Made by a program: the position numbers and the translations under genes | The notes under the pieces: model-generated | Databases searched by the model: none | What the model was told of the DNA's origin: nothing | What the model saw: the letters and a program-made list of their open reading frames with translations, nothing else | Shown: positions 30,784 through 41,200 of the stretch, in pieces | Numbering within the stretch: position 1 is the first letter of the stretch | How the letters are laid out: each line of letters opens with the position of its first letter | From: Perilla frutescens | Taxonomy: Eukaryota > Streptophyta > Magnoliopsida > Lamiales > Lamiaceae | Length of the DNA stretch: 64,000 bases | Assembly: GCA_026008535.1 (NCBI GenBank) | Contig: BRKX01000007.1 | Coordinates: 60,191,001-60,255,000, forward strand | Reading direction: 5' to 3'

Positions 30784-32311
30784 TGATAAGTCTAATTTCT
30801 CTCATATTTTTATGTCTTTTTCCTCGTTCTTTTGTCCTTTGTTTTTTCTTTTTTGAGTCGGAAAGAGCCAGTTTAGGCATAAGGGAGGCATGAGGTAGCA
30901 TAATCACTTCTTTAGGGCATTTGGATACCAAATGATACCAAGATAAACAACGACTTCTCAGTGGAACACTCTCTCTCGAGCCTGGCAAAAATTCCCACCA
31001 TTCCAGCAGTGTTGAAGGAGAAGATTGTAGAAGAAAGAAAGGAGACTTGGCACAAATCAACAATACCAGTTGAGGCAGGATCAGTGCACCCTAGCCATTG
31101 AAGGAAGGAATGAGCTATACATGGCAAGTCTGACTGCAACATTGTATTCTAGGAGGTGGATCGACTATCTAAGGAAGGTTAGATCTCAGTGATCTAGGAC
31201 ACGACGAGTATAGATTCTGCAATTCAGGTCTTCTAAATAAGGAAATAATCTGTTAGATATAGAAAGTTGTAAGCACATCGATCAACAAATTAAGTTGAAG
31301 ATCCTCCGACTTGTGGGGGAAGTTCACTTCTGTTTTGTACTGCTATAGAAGCTAGTTTCATGGCAGAGGCCAAACACGATTTGACACACAACATTTACAT
31401 TCTACTTTATTTTTCTGCATTTTTACTTTTCTGTTGAAACAATCTAGGGCCTTATGCCCGTAGGCTACTAGGATTTCAGATTATGTTCTTAAATCCAAGA
31501 TTGGTGTTGGATCATTTTGCGAATTAATCTAAGTAAGTTTTCTGTTTAATTATGTCTTCTTTTATTTATTTTTATTATTGTTCTAAGTCTAGCATTCATG
31601 GTTAGACTCGTTATTCCAGATTGAACAAAGATTAGAACTTAATCAACATGTAAGAACCGTGAGTTTTATGGGCATAAACTATGTGAATTTGGTTCCATTG
31701 TTTAATAATTTTCTTTGTTATATTAAAGTGGGCTAAGCTAATTAATCGTGGCTGATCACTCACTAATTAGAATTGTGTTCACTACCTCTATACATGATCA
31801 ATGAATCATAGTTGTGTGTTGGTCACAAAGGAATGAGATACATCATGGGTACTATGGGCAACTTGAGATATCAGTGTCGCAGTAAATCTTGTCTGTCTAG
31901 GGTATAAAGGTGCCTTGTTGTTTACAATCAACAAAGAGATTGGGGTTGGGCAACAGATTACGGAATAGGGGATGAGAGATCACCTCCAGTCTATACTGAA
32001 AGGATATATTGGGAACGCAGAGAGATATCCGATACCTTTAACCAGATAATTAGATTCACATAAGTAATAATGTGTCCATGATTCGTCTAATGTTTGTTAA
32101 GTTCGAATCAAAGTTCAACTCTGGAATACTTTACTATTGATATTTTTTTTTATTTTTTATTTTTTACTTTACTTTACAATATTTACATACAAAGTAAGGA
32201 GACCACAAAGACCCTTAAACTTTTGTAATTGGTGACACTAGAAGATAGAGTTCACAACTCCTTGTGGGATCGACCCTTACTCGCATTTGCTGGTTACGCC
32301 TGTAGTGGGCA
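30784..32311 (+). repeat. 3' LTR of Athila copy 2 (end truncated)
   Basis: It begins TGATAAGTCTAATTT, matching the start of the LTR of copy 1 (7,329, minus strand). Near its end it shares 'gtgggatcgacccttactc' with copy 1. About 1,528 bases are present against 1,580 in copy 1; the last roughly 50 bases are missing where copia sequence begins at about 32,311. No gene is seen, and open frames inside are short and unsupported. Confidence 0.8.
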
Positions 32312-32934
32312 TAAATATAAGTATCTCTTGAATATGGTAGCTTCTAGATAGATCTCTGAATGTCTCCTTGGTTGTAAACTTTGAATAGCTTCATCAATCT
32401 TGGAAGAATAATCTAGACAAAGAATGTTCATGTAAACGTTCACAAACATTACGATAAACATTGTTGATCTTTGAGTCTTCTCTTCATTGCAGATGTTCAT
32501 GTACTTTGCAATATATATTGTTGATCTTAAATCTTCACATTAGGTAGCACAGCGGAATTTTCTATATGTTCATAGACTAACTTCAGGCTATCACTCAAGC
32601 TAGCTGGCAGTACTCACCATGTTGAACAATCTCTATTTTGGCATGATGCACAATAGTCTTCTTCTCAGCTCAATCCAAACTCCTTGCTTTGAGTTGTATT
32701 CAGGAAGTTCAAATCACGTTTATGTACATTATTATGAACGTTGTCCACAATAGTGGTAATGTACTTGGAAAAACTAAATACGAAAGTGATTATCAAATGC
32801 TATAAAGATTAATGACAATCAATCACTTATAACAAGAGCAATGTACAGATCTTAATAAACAGTCATAGTGTAGTGACACTATTGAATCATTCTGAACCAC
32901 ACTTCTATAATTGGTATCACGTATAGCATTATCA
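32312..32934 (-). repeat. 3' LTR part of the minus-strand copia element
   Basis: On the minus strand the polypurine tract AAAGGGAGAGAT (32,946-32,935) is followed immediately by TGATAATGCTATACG, a typical LTR start after a PPT. The LTR runs left to about 32,312, where Athila LTR sequence takes over. It has repeated 'gttcatgtaa/gttcataga' words but no gene. No second LTR copy is visible in the window, so the LTR call rests on the PPT and position. Confidence 0.5.
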
Positions 32935-33349
32935 ATCTCTCCCTTTGTCTTTATCTGTTGGCAAATCAACTCCTTCATTTTACCAGGTGCAACTCCTTCA
33001 TATTTCCTTGAATTTCTTCAGCAGTAGCAGAGACGTTCACCTAGATCTTCACGAACTTTGCAATGAACTTCAGATCTATTTTTATTTTTTTTCTTTTCTT
33101 CATATTTTTCTTTTTATTTTTATTAGAGCATTTAGAAGATCATTAGCAGTTCAATGGTAAAGAAAAAAATGTCAAAGATGGAAGAGTGTGGAATGATATA
33201 ATGATGATGAGGCAGTTACAAAAGATTACATCGTTTTTTAAGCTCAATGTAAGGAGCTTCACAAAAATAAGACTCAAACAGAGAGTCTTTGAAGATAGAA
33301 CAGCAAAAAAAACTTAAAAAAATTCTTGAAAAACTAATACTCCCCCCAG

Positions 33350-35694
33350 TTACCTGCAGATTTAGGCAAAGGAGTATCAGCTATGGAGTTTTATCTTCAT
33401 TCAGACTTGTCTGCATCAGATTATGCAGACTCAAAGTCTTCTACCTCTTCTTCCACATTTTCTACTATCTCTTCCTTATAATCTTCTGCTTCCTCTTCTT
33501 CTCATGTATCCTCAGCTACATCATCATCAGCATTGCCACCTTCTTCTTCCTCCTCCTCTTTTTCCTCTTGTTTCATGCCTTGCTCCTCTTCATGCGCAGC
33601 CACTGATGCATGCTCTTCTGTGCGTGCAGATATGCTGAGACGGCCTTCTTTCCTTTATGTGTCTTCACTCTCCTTGACTGCTGTTTCAGAAATGGTATAA
33701 AGAGACTGATCCTTTTCAGTAGGAGGCTTTGACAACTCTTCCTCCTGGAGAAGTTCATGAAGAAGTTCCTAAACCTTCTTCCTCTCAACAGCATGGTCCA
33801 GAGTCTTCTGGGCATAGAAGTCTATGCAATCTCTCAGATGTTTTATAATCTTTTCACGCATAGAGACATCAGGAGTGGAGAATGCTGGTACATACTGTGT
33901 ACCCTTCTTTGGGCTGACATGTTTGTGAAGTGAAATTCTCAGTAGCTCTTTTGATGCAGATAGCAGATCAGATGAGACTTTTATGCCAAGAGACTTCTTG
34001 GGATTGATAACTAAATCCATATTAGTGGCAACATTCTTCTTCTAGCTCTTGATGATGATATAGATTAGCACTGGGTAGACAATTGGAGCTTTGATCAGCT
34101 CACTCTCAGCCATGCTTACCACCTTGTTCATCACAAATTCCCCAAAATCAAATATTCTCCAAGTTCCTATATGAAACATGAACCTTCCTTGATTTTGATT
34201 AACACCTGTCCTATAGGTGGTTGGCAATTCAGAACAGCGCCTTGTATGTAGCAGTTAGCTTACTTGATAGGATGGTCTGGGGATTTGTTGGCCAAAAATC
34301 GTACTCACCTCCTATGAGTTCAGCAGCAATGAGACCCCAGTCTTCAACATCCTCGAGCTCCCCCTCAATTGTCAATCTAATTTTCTGATTAATCAAACAT
34401 GGAGAGAATTCCAACATCTCTCATTGAACAAAAACTTTCTCGTAATTCTCCAAAGCGAGGTTGTGTATATCTTTAGTCAGGTTGCAGTAGAACTCATTGA
34501 CAACCTTCGAAACGTACTCTTCAATCTTTAACATGGTTTATAAAAAATCGATAGCCTCAATTAGGGTGTAGATACCCACCTCAACCAACACAATTGTATC
34601 TACCCTCATCTCAAATATAAAATTCCTTTTCTTGACTCTATCCCATAGAGAGGCATAAAAACTGGTCTAAAAAGACCATAAGTAGTACCTTCTTCTTGAA
34701 TAACGTCCAGCTTCTTGGAACATCCACCAACATGTTCACAAACATCTTTATGAACTTTTTTCTTCTCGACAATAGCCTTGGTGCTCGTCTCTCTTCCAGC
34801 TTGAGTTTTCTTTAAGAAGCTTCCCAGAATTTCTTCTAAGGCTTGGCTTTTGGTCATAGGAAACCTAGTGGACACAAGTGCAAATCCCTTGGTAGACTTC
34901 TGACGGACTCTCTTCTTCATGGATACTCATGGAGATGGAGATCCAACAGTGAATGGATTAAGTGTGTACTAAGCACTAGCAAGCAACTTTTCTCCTTGAG
35001 GTGTAGGGGCTTCTTTTTCTGAAGATGAAGAGCTTTAAATCTCTTCATCTGGTTCATCATGACCATAGATCTATGGATGATCTTGACCTTTCCCTTCTTG
35101 TCAGCAGCCTTCTTGGCAGAGCTCTTGTATCTTTAAGCAAGTGGAATGTGCTCATCTTCATCAACAGCTTCAAGAACTTGTTCATGAACTTTTTTATCAG
35201 CAACGTCTTTGGCAGGTTCTGCAGCAACTTTTGATACTGTTTCTTTCTCAGCAAAAACAGAAGCTTTCTCTATTTCATTATTTTTAACAGCTTCTTGCTC
35301 GAGGTTCTTGAAAACCTCTTCCACTATCTTCTTAGATTTCTTTGCGGTGGCCTTCTTCTTGATACTACATTTCGTTCTGGCTTTCGCAGTAACAACAGGC
35401 TTGTAGGTCTGTGTAACTTTCTTTATCAGATCATCAAGCTTCAGTGGCTTGCTTGGAGACAACTTCCTCATTATCACTATCATGATACTCTTCAATGTAT
35501 CAATATTCAGAGTCTCCAGACTCATCTTCTTCATCTCAGAGATGCCTAGACACCTTCTACTTCTTAGAATCAAGTCCCATGACTTGTCTATCAAAATCAT
35601 CCAAACCCATATCTTCATCCATTGTTCTTCCAACATACGTGACCATTCCAGGTCTATTCCTAGGCTTAGAAGGAGCTTTCCTTTTGGGAGCCAT
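33350..35694 (-). pseudogene. Additional ORF of the minus-strand copia element
   Basis: The start is ATG at 35,694 (MAPKRKAPSKPRNRPG), about 70 bases after a 40-base CT tract read on this strand. The protein begins basic, then is acidic and Lys/Ala-rich (KKATAKKSKKIVEEVFKN; VSKVAAEPAKDVADKKV). A folded domain spans about 34,550-34,050 (VSKVVNEFYCNLTKDI; DVEDWGLIAAELIGGEYDFW; GTWRIFDFGEFVMNKV) and the tail is very acidic (EEEEEGGNADDD). It is a relative of the aORF1-3 proteins of the other Sirevirus-like copies. Several stops and at least two frameshifts break it. Function unknown. Confidence 0.62.
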
Positions 35695-35763
35695 ATATAT
35701 GTTTAGATAAATGAAGGAAGGTTTAGTGAATGCAAAGAATTCAAGAGCAAAGGTAACAATTTG

Positions 35764-35767
35764 CAGA

Positions 35768-35803
<36 letters not shown>
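35764..35803 (-). repeat. GA/CT microsatellite in the aORF leader of the minus-strand copia
   Basis: About 40 bases of GA on the plus strand, that is CT on the coding strand. It lies just upstream of the ATG at 35,694 and next to the insertion point of the nested element. CT tracts occupy the same position before the other additional ORFs (9,549 and 46,655, and a shorter one near 48,550). Confidence 0.85.
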
Positions 35804-35806
<3 letters not shown>

Positions 35807-35817
35807 AAGTTAGAATT

Positions 35818-37520
35818 TGTTAGGAAAAACTATCAAGGAACCTCTAGAAAAGGTTTTGATGAGATGTCAAAACTATCTATGAAAAACTTACTAAAATTCA
35901 AGCTGTAGATCTGAGCTGACCAATCCAGAGCATCAAAGAGGAACTCAATTCAAGCTGAAGTCAACCAAACTGGAAGTATGGTCTACCAACTGGGAGGATA
36001 CGTCAACCAGTCAAAACTCAATTCAGCTGTGGATTCGAAGAGTCGAACCAGTCGAAACAAACTGAGAGCTAAGTCAGCTGAGCTGAGGAGAAAAGAATCA
36101 ACTAGACTGATGGAACTGATACGAGATCAGTTCAAACTGAAAGACTAGAAGTATCCAACTAATGGCCAAACTAAAGTGTACAGACAAATCAACTAAAGGC
36201 CAAAACTGAAGTCAGCCAGCTTGTGATCAGTCAAGCTGACAAGAAAGCTTAAGAATGATTAGTCAAACTGACAAGCTAGTCAAAAAGAACTTGAGATCAG
36301 TTGAACTAAAGGAAGAAGCTCAGAACTGCCAACTAGAGCAATAGTCAAACTGAGCTGACAAGCTCAGAACTGCCAACTGGAGCAATAGTTAAACTGAGTT
36401 GACAAGTTCAGAACTGCCAACTGGAGCAATAGCCAAACTAAGTTGACAAGTTCAGAACTGCCAACTGGAGCAATAGCCAAACTAAGCTGACAAGCTTAGA
36501 ACTGCCAACTGGAGTAACAACCAAACTGAACAGACAAGTTCAGAACTGCTAGCCAGAGAACCCTGGAAGTTATTACTCAACCAGCGTATCTTGGAATAAA
36601 TGCTTCAATGGAGATTCTGGAATTAAACATCCAATGAAGATCGATTGGCAAAGCAACGGCTACTTGAATCAAAAGCTCCAATGATCAATAAAGACCATCT
36701 GCCATTGATGAACCAACAGAGCCATCGATCAATAGAACTCAACGGTCATAAAATCACTCCTTTGTAAAAGACGAGTGAATCAAAGTTTTTAAAAGACTCT
36801 TGTCTTCCAGACTTTTCGCAATACTTATTCTTGAAGCCTTCATTCAAGCAGAGCTTTCTTTCTACCTCCTAGCTCAAGTTCGGCATTTGCTAAAAACTGC
36901 GAGAGTCCAACTGAGAAGAAGAATTCAAAGGGTCAAAACATACAGCCAGTTGTTGATAAACCAGCCAGGCCAGCCTTCTCAGTTTCAGCAATACAACGAT
37001 CAACTACTCAACTCAATTGAAGGAGCACATCAGTTGATACCCCCCCTGTTCAAGACTAACCTCTTGAAGATCGAAAGAGATCTAAAACCTTGTAAAGACG
37101 TCAATAGTACCTACCTTCCTAGCGAGCAGTTAGGGACTTCACGTGTGAGCTGTCGACCCGCTGAGGTAGCGAGCAGTTACCAAGTTTAGCCAATTGTCCT
37201 TCATTGTGTAATTTGTAAAGAAACTCAAGTTATATAGTGAAGTTGCCCTTCTGCAGAAGGAAGAGAGAACGTAGGATTTTGAGACTTTGAACCTCTATAA
37301 ATCATTTGTGTGTTGTACTATTTTGATTACTTGCATATCTTTAAACTATACACAAGCTCACACAATCTGCACTCAAGTTGTCCAAAGTACTTACTCTAAC
37401 TGTGCATAAATAAGTTTCTAAGCGAGTCAAAGGCCCTTATTATTCCACAATTAAAGTAAAAGTTTTAATTAGTTTATTCACCCCCCCTCTAAACTGATAT
37501 CGACTCACCCGGGACCAACA
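35818..37520 (+). repeat. 5' LTR of the complete Sirevirus-like element
   Basis: 1,703 bp, TGTTAGG...CCAACA. It contains a tandem array of about five 44-bp units (36,319-36,550) against three in the 3' LTR, which explains the 90-bp length difference. The TATA position reads TTTGTAAAAG (36,761), where the 3' LTR has CTCTATAAAAG. An open frame at 36,800-37,189 is repeated in the 3' LTR at 52,611 and is part of the transcribed leader, not a supported gene. Confidence 0.93.
36319..36550 (+). repeat. 44-bp tandem repeats in the 5' LTR
   Basis: Units begin with (c)agaactgccaactggagc and continue with aatagtcaaactgagctgaca. Five complete units and one partial are seen. Each unit holds three AACTG words. 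The 3' LTR has three complete units and one partial at about 52,218-52,365. Confidence 0.88.
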
Positions 37521-37536
37521 AGTGGTATAAGAACGG
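37521..37536 (+). promoter_or_regulatory. Primer binding site, tRNA-Met type, Sirevirus-like element
   Basis: AGTGGTATAAGAACGG follows the LTR end CCAACA directly. It corresponds to the tRNA-iMet PBS TGGTATCAGAGC with two changes. This confirms the inner end of the 5' LTR. Confidence 0.82.
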
Positions 37537-37609
37537 TTGATTCTAAGGATCAGCCGTTTCTTCGGATCAACTGAATCAGATCCACTTATCTGTGCTAACA
37601 TTTCAAGCT

Positions 37610-39761
37610 ATAGGAAACCATAAGCTACCTTTGTTTTCAGTTGAGAATTATGATAATTGGAGCAGGTGAATGAAGGCACATCTCTGCTCGATCCATGAGA
37701 ATATGTGGGAGGTTATTGAAGATGGTCCAATCATCATCATGATGGATAATGATGCTCACATAGTTGATATCAATCAACCAGAAAGGATCCCAAAGCCAAC
37801 TAATCTTCTCACCAGCGAAGAGAAGAAGTTGAAGAATCTAGAGTTTGTGGCTCAAGATGCACTATTTCAAACTCTAGATGAAGACAGAATGGAGGACACA
37901 AATAATTGTACAACTACCAAGGAGATATGGGACTTACTAGCAGATCTATGCCAAGAGTCTGAAGCCATCAAAGGAAACAAGCTCCAACTGGCAGTCGACA
38001 GATACGAGTCCTTCAAAATGTAGCCAAAAGAGTCTATCTCAAGCCTTGAAACCAGATTTCTAGGCATCATTAGTGAGATGACCAACCTAGGGAGAAGTTA
38101 TCCCAATTCTGAGATGAATTCCAAAGTTTTGGATAATCTCACTGAAGAATGGGACATGAAAGTGATACCTACAAAAGAATCAAGAAATCTAAATAGCATC
38201 ACTCCCAGAGAATTGCTTGGCTCTCTCAAAGCTCATGAGTATAGTCTAAACCGGAAGAAAGAAGCATCAACATCATCAGCTCAAGATGCAGCCTTTTATG
38301 GTGAAAGGAACCGGTTCAGAGACACTCGAAGAATGAACAACTTCCAGCCCAGGAGCTCAACAGCCAGAGAAAATCAAGGCAGATATTCATCCGAATGAAA
38401 AAGAGAAACAACCGAAAAGAAGAAAAACTTGACTGAAGACATCAATGATCAAATTCAGTCAGTTACCAGGTTGTTAGAAAAACTAAAGAAAGTTCGGGAT
38501 AAACAATCAGTTCCACCTCAAACTGATGAAATCCCAACAGATGAGAGAACTCATCAACCAGCTGAACGATCAGCTGAACCATTCAGGAATGGCAATCGAA
38601 ATCTAGGAGAATGCTTTCATTGTCACAAACAAGGACATTACAGATATGAATGTCCAGAACTCTCTGAAGAAAAAAAAGCCAAAGTGAGGAGAAGCTTCTT
38701 CAAAAGGAAAGCAATGGTTGCAAACTACGATAATGCCATGCCAGATGATTCAGACTATCCATCTAGAATTGATTCTGACGGCTACAGCTCAAATGATGAA
38801 GCGCTATTTTGTCTTATGGCTGACAATTATGAGGAGGTTAGTACAACTGATTCTCAAACCTCATTTTATCATATTAATGAAGCAACTATCTCTAGCAATG
38901 AACTTGATATGAAACTTATGATGCTAGAAGATCAATTAGCTTCAATATCTTGCTTGCATGTTGAACTGAAAGATGAAAATGATGAACTGAGAAATAGAGT
39001 TAGAAAACTGAGCATTGATCATGAAAGAATGAGTTATCTTGAGTCTCAGTTTGTGGAATTTGAAAAGTTGAAACTAAGAACTATTGACCTAGAAGCTGAG
39101 AATCAAAAACTCAAGCAAGAGATCCATGAGAGAGAAAAAGTAACTCTTAAGTTCAAAAAGGGATCTCAAACTCTAGATGAGATATTAAATCATCAGAGAA
39201 CTGGAACCAACAGCAAAGGGCTAGGATATAGCAAGTTCACTGCCTTAGAGAAAGGAAAAGCAATTGCTCAACCTAGTGATAAAGGAATCCTAAAAGGATT
39301 CACCAAGTCAATTCATGATCACCCAGCTGAGCCGACTAAAGGCAAAGGAATATTGAGAAATCCTCAAACTCAACCCAGACAATTCAGTCAATTCTCCCAA
39401 CCAAAAACACCAGGTCAACTAAAGCTAAAATTCCAGCCAAGACCAATAGTTCACTCAAACCAATCCATTCATTCAAAGCCTTCTGTTCAACAAAGACCAC
39501 CAGCTCAACACAGAATGCCCCCAAGGCAAACTGATAGATCAGCTCTCTTTAGAAAGAAAAATTAGTTTAGATCTCAAGCCTATCCTACCAAGAAGTTCAA
39601 TCAGAACATCTATAGGACAGATCAAAGAAACTCATTTGAACCCTACCATTACTATAATGAGTACCTAGATTTCAGAAATGAACTAAAAAGTTCAATCCAA
39701 TAAACTGGAAACATACAAAACACTGGTCAGATCACAGAACTCAAAGGTCTCAAGACCAAAG
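37610..39761 (+). pseudogene. Gag polyprotein of the complete Sirevirus-like element
   Basis: One reading frame with stops near 37,667, 38,021, 38,396 and 39,563 and no frameshift. The capsid part starts with LFSVENYDNWSR and includes HENMWEVIEDGP and DALFQTLDED. A zinc knuckle CFHCHKQGHYRYEC (CX2CX4HX4C) lies near 38,610-38,655. A long coiled coil follows (about 38,890-39,130), then a Gln/Pro/Lys-rich tail. Sirevirus gag proteins are long with such coiled coils. The frame is cut at 39,762 by a nested copia LTR. The same region survives uninterrupted in copy 1 (7,330-8,120). Confidence 0.87.
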
Positions 39762-41184
39762 TGTTGGTTTTGTATACTAGAAGACCTGTCTTTTGTATAC
39801 ATTATTAATAATGGTTTTATGATGATATAGAATGAATACAATTGCAGTCACTGTTTGCATTTAAATTGTTATATTTACATGCATGTTCACTATACTTACA
39901 TTGTAGATGATATGGTGTAGGTAAACACATGGTTAGATCATATCATCGATTCTTTGTAATGTATTAAAAGGCTTATGGTCTAGATGGCACTGAACCTGCC
40001 ATCGGTACACCGTAGAATAATCTGATAGTTAGTTTGTCTTGACTAACTGATTATTCTAATACACGGTCAAGTGTATTGAGGAGGATCTACTTAGGATTCT
40101 ATTCTCTATTCTGACCTTAGATGAGAGAATAATAATCCATAGAGTTCGGGTTCTTAACCCCTATGTGTTGGCGGACATATACGTGTAGTGTTTGCAGCTT
40201 TGATTTATCAAAGGGTGAGATTCTTTCATAAGGATCAATAATCTCGATATCTTGGGTTGTGACATTTACACTTATGATGGGTCATGCAATATGTAGGGGC
40301 ACCGTGTCCTGGTGCGCCAGTTTGATGGTGTCCCCTTGAGGAAATGCAAGTTCATGCTGAAACCCTGCAGGTGGAATTTATTCCGTGCATGAGTAAAGCT
40401 TGTGTGGTACTACTCAAGGATAAGATATTAATTAATTATAGTTGTCAGAAGCTTACATAATTAATTAATGGGCATTATATCTTAAACGCGGGGAATGGCT
40501 GGACTAAAGGAGAAAGCATATTCAGAAATATGTATTAAATTGGTAGGTCAGTATTATTTCTTTAGTGGAATAAAAATAATACTTAATTTATTTAATAATA
40601 TCCTAAGTTTGTTGGATATTGGAAATTAAATAAATTAGCAGGCCAATTTAATATTCTTCTAGATCCCTGTTGTAGCCCAATATGACTTTAATAGACTGGA
40701 GATAGAAAAAGAGATAGAGGCCCAAACCCAGTAGGGTTGGGACACTGAAATTTCGCCCACCCCCTTATATATAAGAGGGTGGGGGACGAAATTTTAAGAA
40801 TATAGATCAGCTTCTCTTGTGTTCTCTTTATCTCCACAGATTCCATACCGATCTAGTAGATTTCAGCCCACCCTGAAACTAGATTCAGTCCGGGAATACA
40901 ACAGAAGATCAAGGAGTGGAATATCACTGTGGGGCGCCATTTTTCATACATAAAACAACAAGATTAGACCTTTAATCTTTTCCTCCACCCGTCGTTTAAT
41001 TTGTTAGTCATTTTTCGATTTCTATGTTTTCGCTTTAGTAGAATCGTTTAAACCGGCTATGCATGTTAATTGAACTCGGTTAATTAAAATATATGAGATG
41101 CATGAATTTATGATCTACATGACATTAGGATTAATGAACATCCAATTAGATTCTGCGGTGGTTCAATTCGAAAAAACCCCAACA
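39762..41184 (+). repeat. 5' LTR of the nested copia element
   Basis: 1,423 bp with perfect short inverted ends TGTTGG/CCAACA and a tRNA-Met PBS directly after. A TATA-like CTTATATATAAGAG lies near 40,763. No 3' LTR remains because of the later deletion. No gene is seen. Confidence 0.85.
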
Positions 41185-41186
41185 AC

Positions 41187-41200
41187 TGGTATCAGAGCGG
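41187..41200 (+). promoter_or_regulatory. Primer binding site of the nested copia element
   Basis: TGGTATCAGAGCGG, an exact match to the tRNA-iMet type PBS core, two bases after the LTR end. Confidence 0.92.

Larger units (their letters stand above)
25627..32311 (+). mobile_element. Athila-like Ty3/gypsy element, copy 2 (5' truncated, decayed)
   Basis: Same family as copy 1 but on the plus strand. It starts within gag-protease sequence (ENV-like residues matching copy 1 before MFVIPCVIG), continues through a deleted RT, RNase H and integrase, a spacer and a 3' ORF, and ends in a 3' LTR at 30,784-32,311. The 5' LTR, PBS and most of gag are missing. There are many stops and frameshifts, so it is older or less constrained than copy 1. 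A family X LTR fragment sits in its 3' ORF at 29,740-30,430. Confidence 0.83.

Noticed and set aside
33289..33638. Leu/Phe/Ser-rich plus-strand ORFs that resemble membrane proteins
   Set aside because: They are antisense to the acidic (GAA/GAG-rich) tail of the minus-strand additional ORF, which produces artificial hydrophobic runs.
36800..37189. 129-codon ORF in the 5' LTR as a small gene
   Set aside because: It starts in the transcribed leader of the LTR; the 3' LTR equivalent (52,611) is shorter and frame-broken, so coding constraint is not shown.
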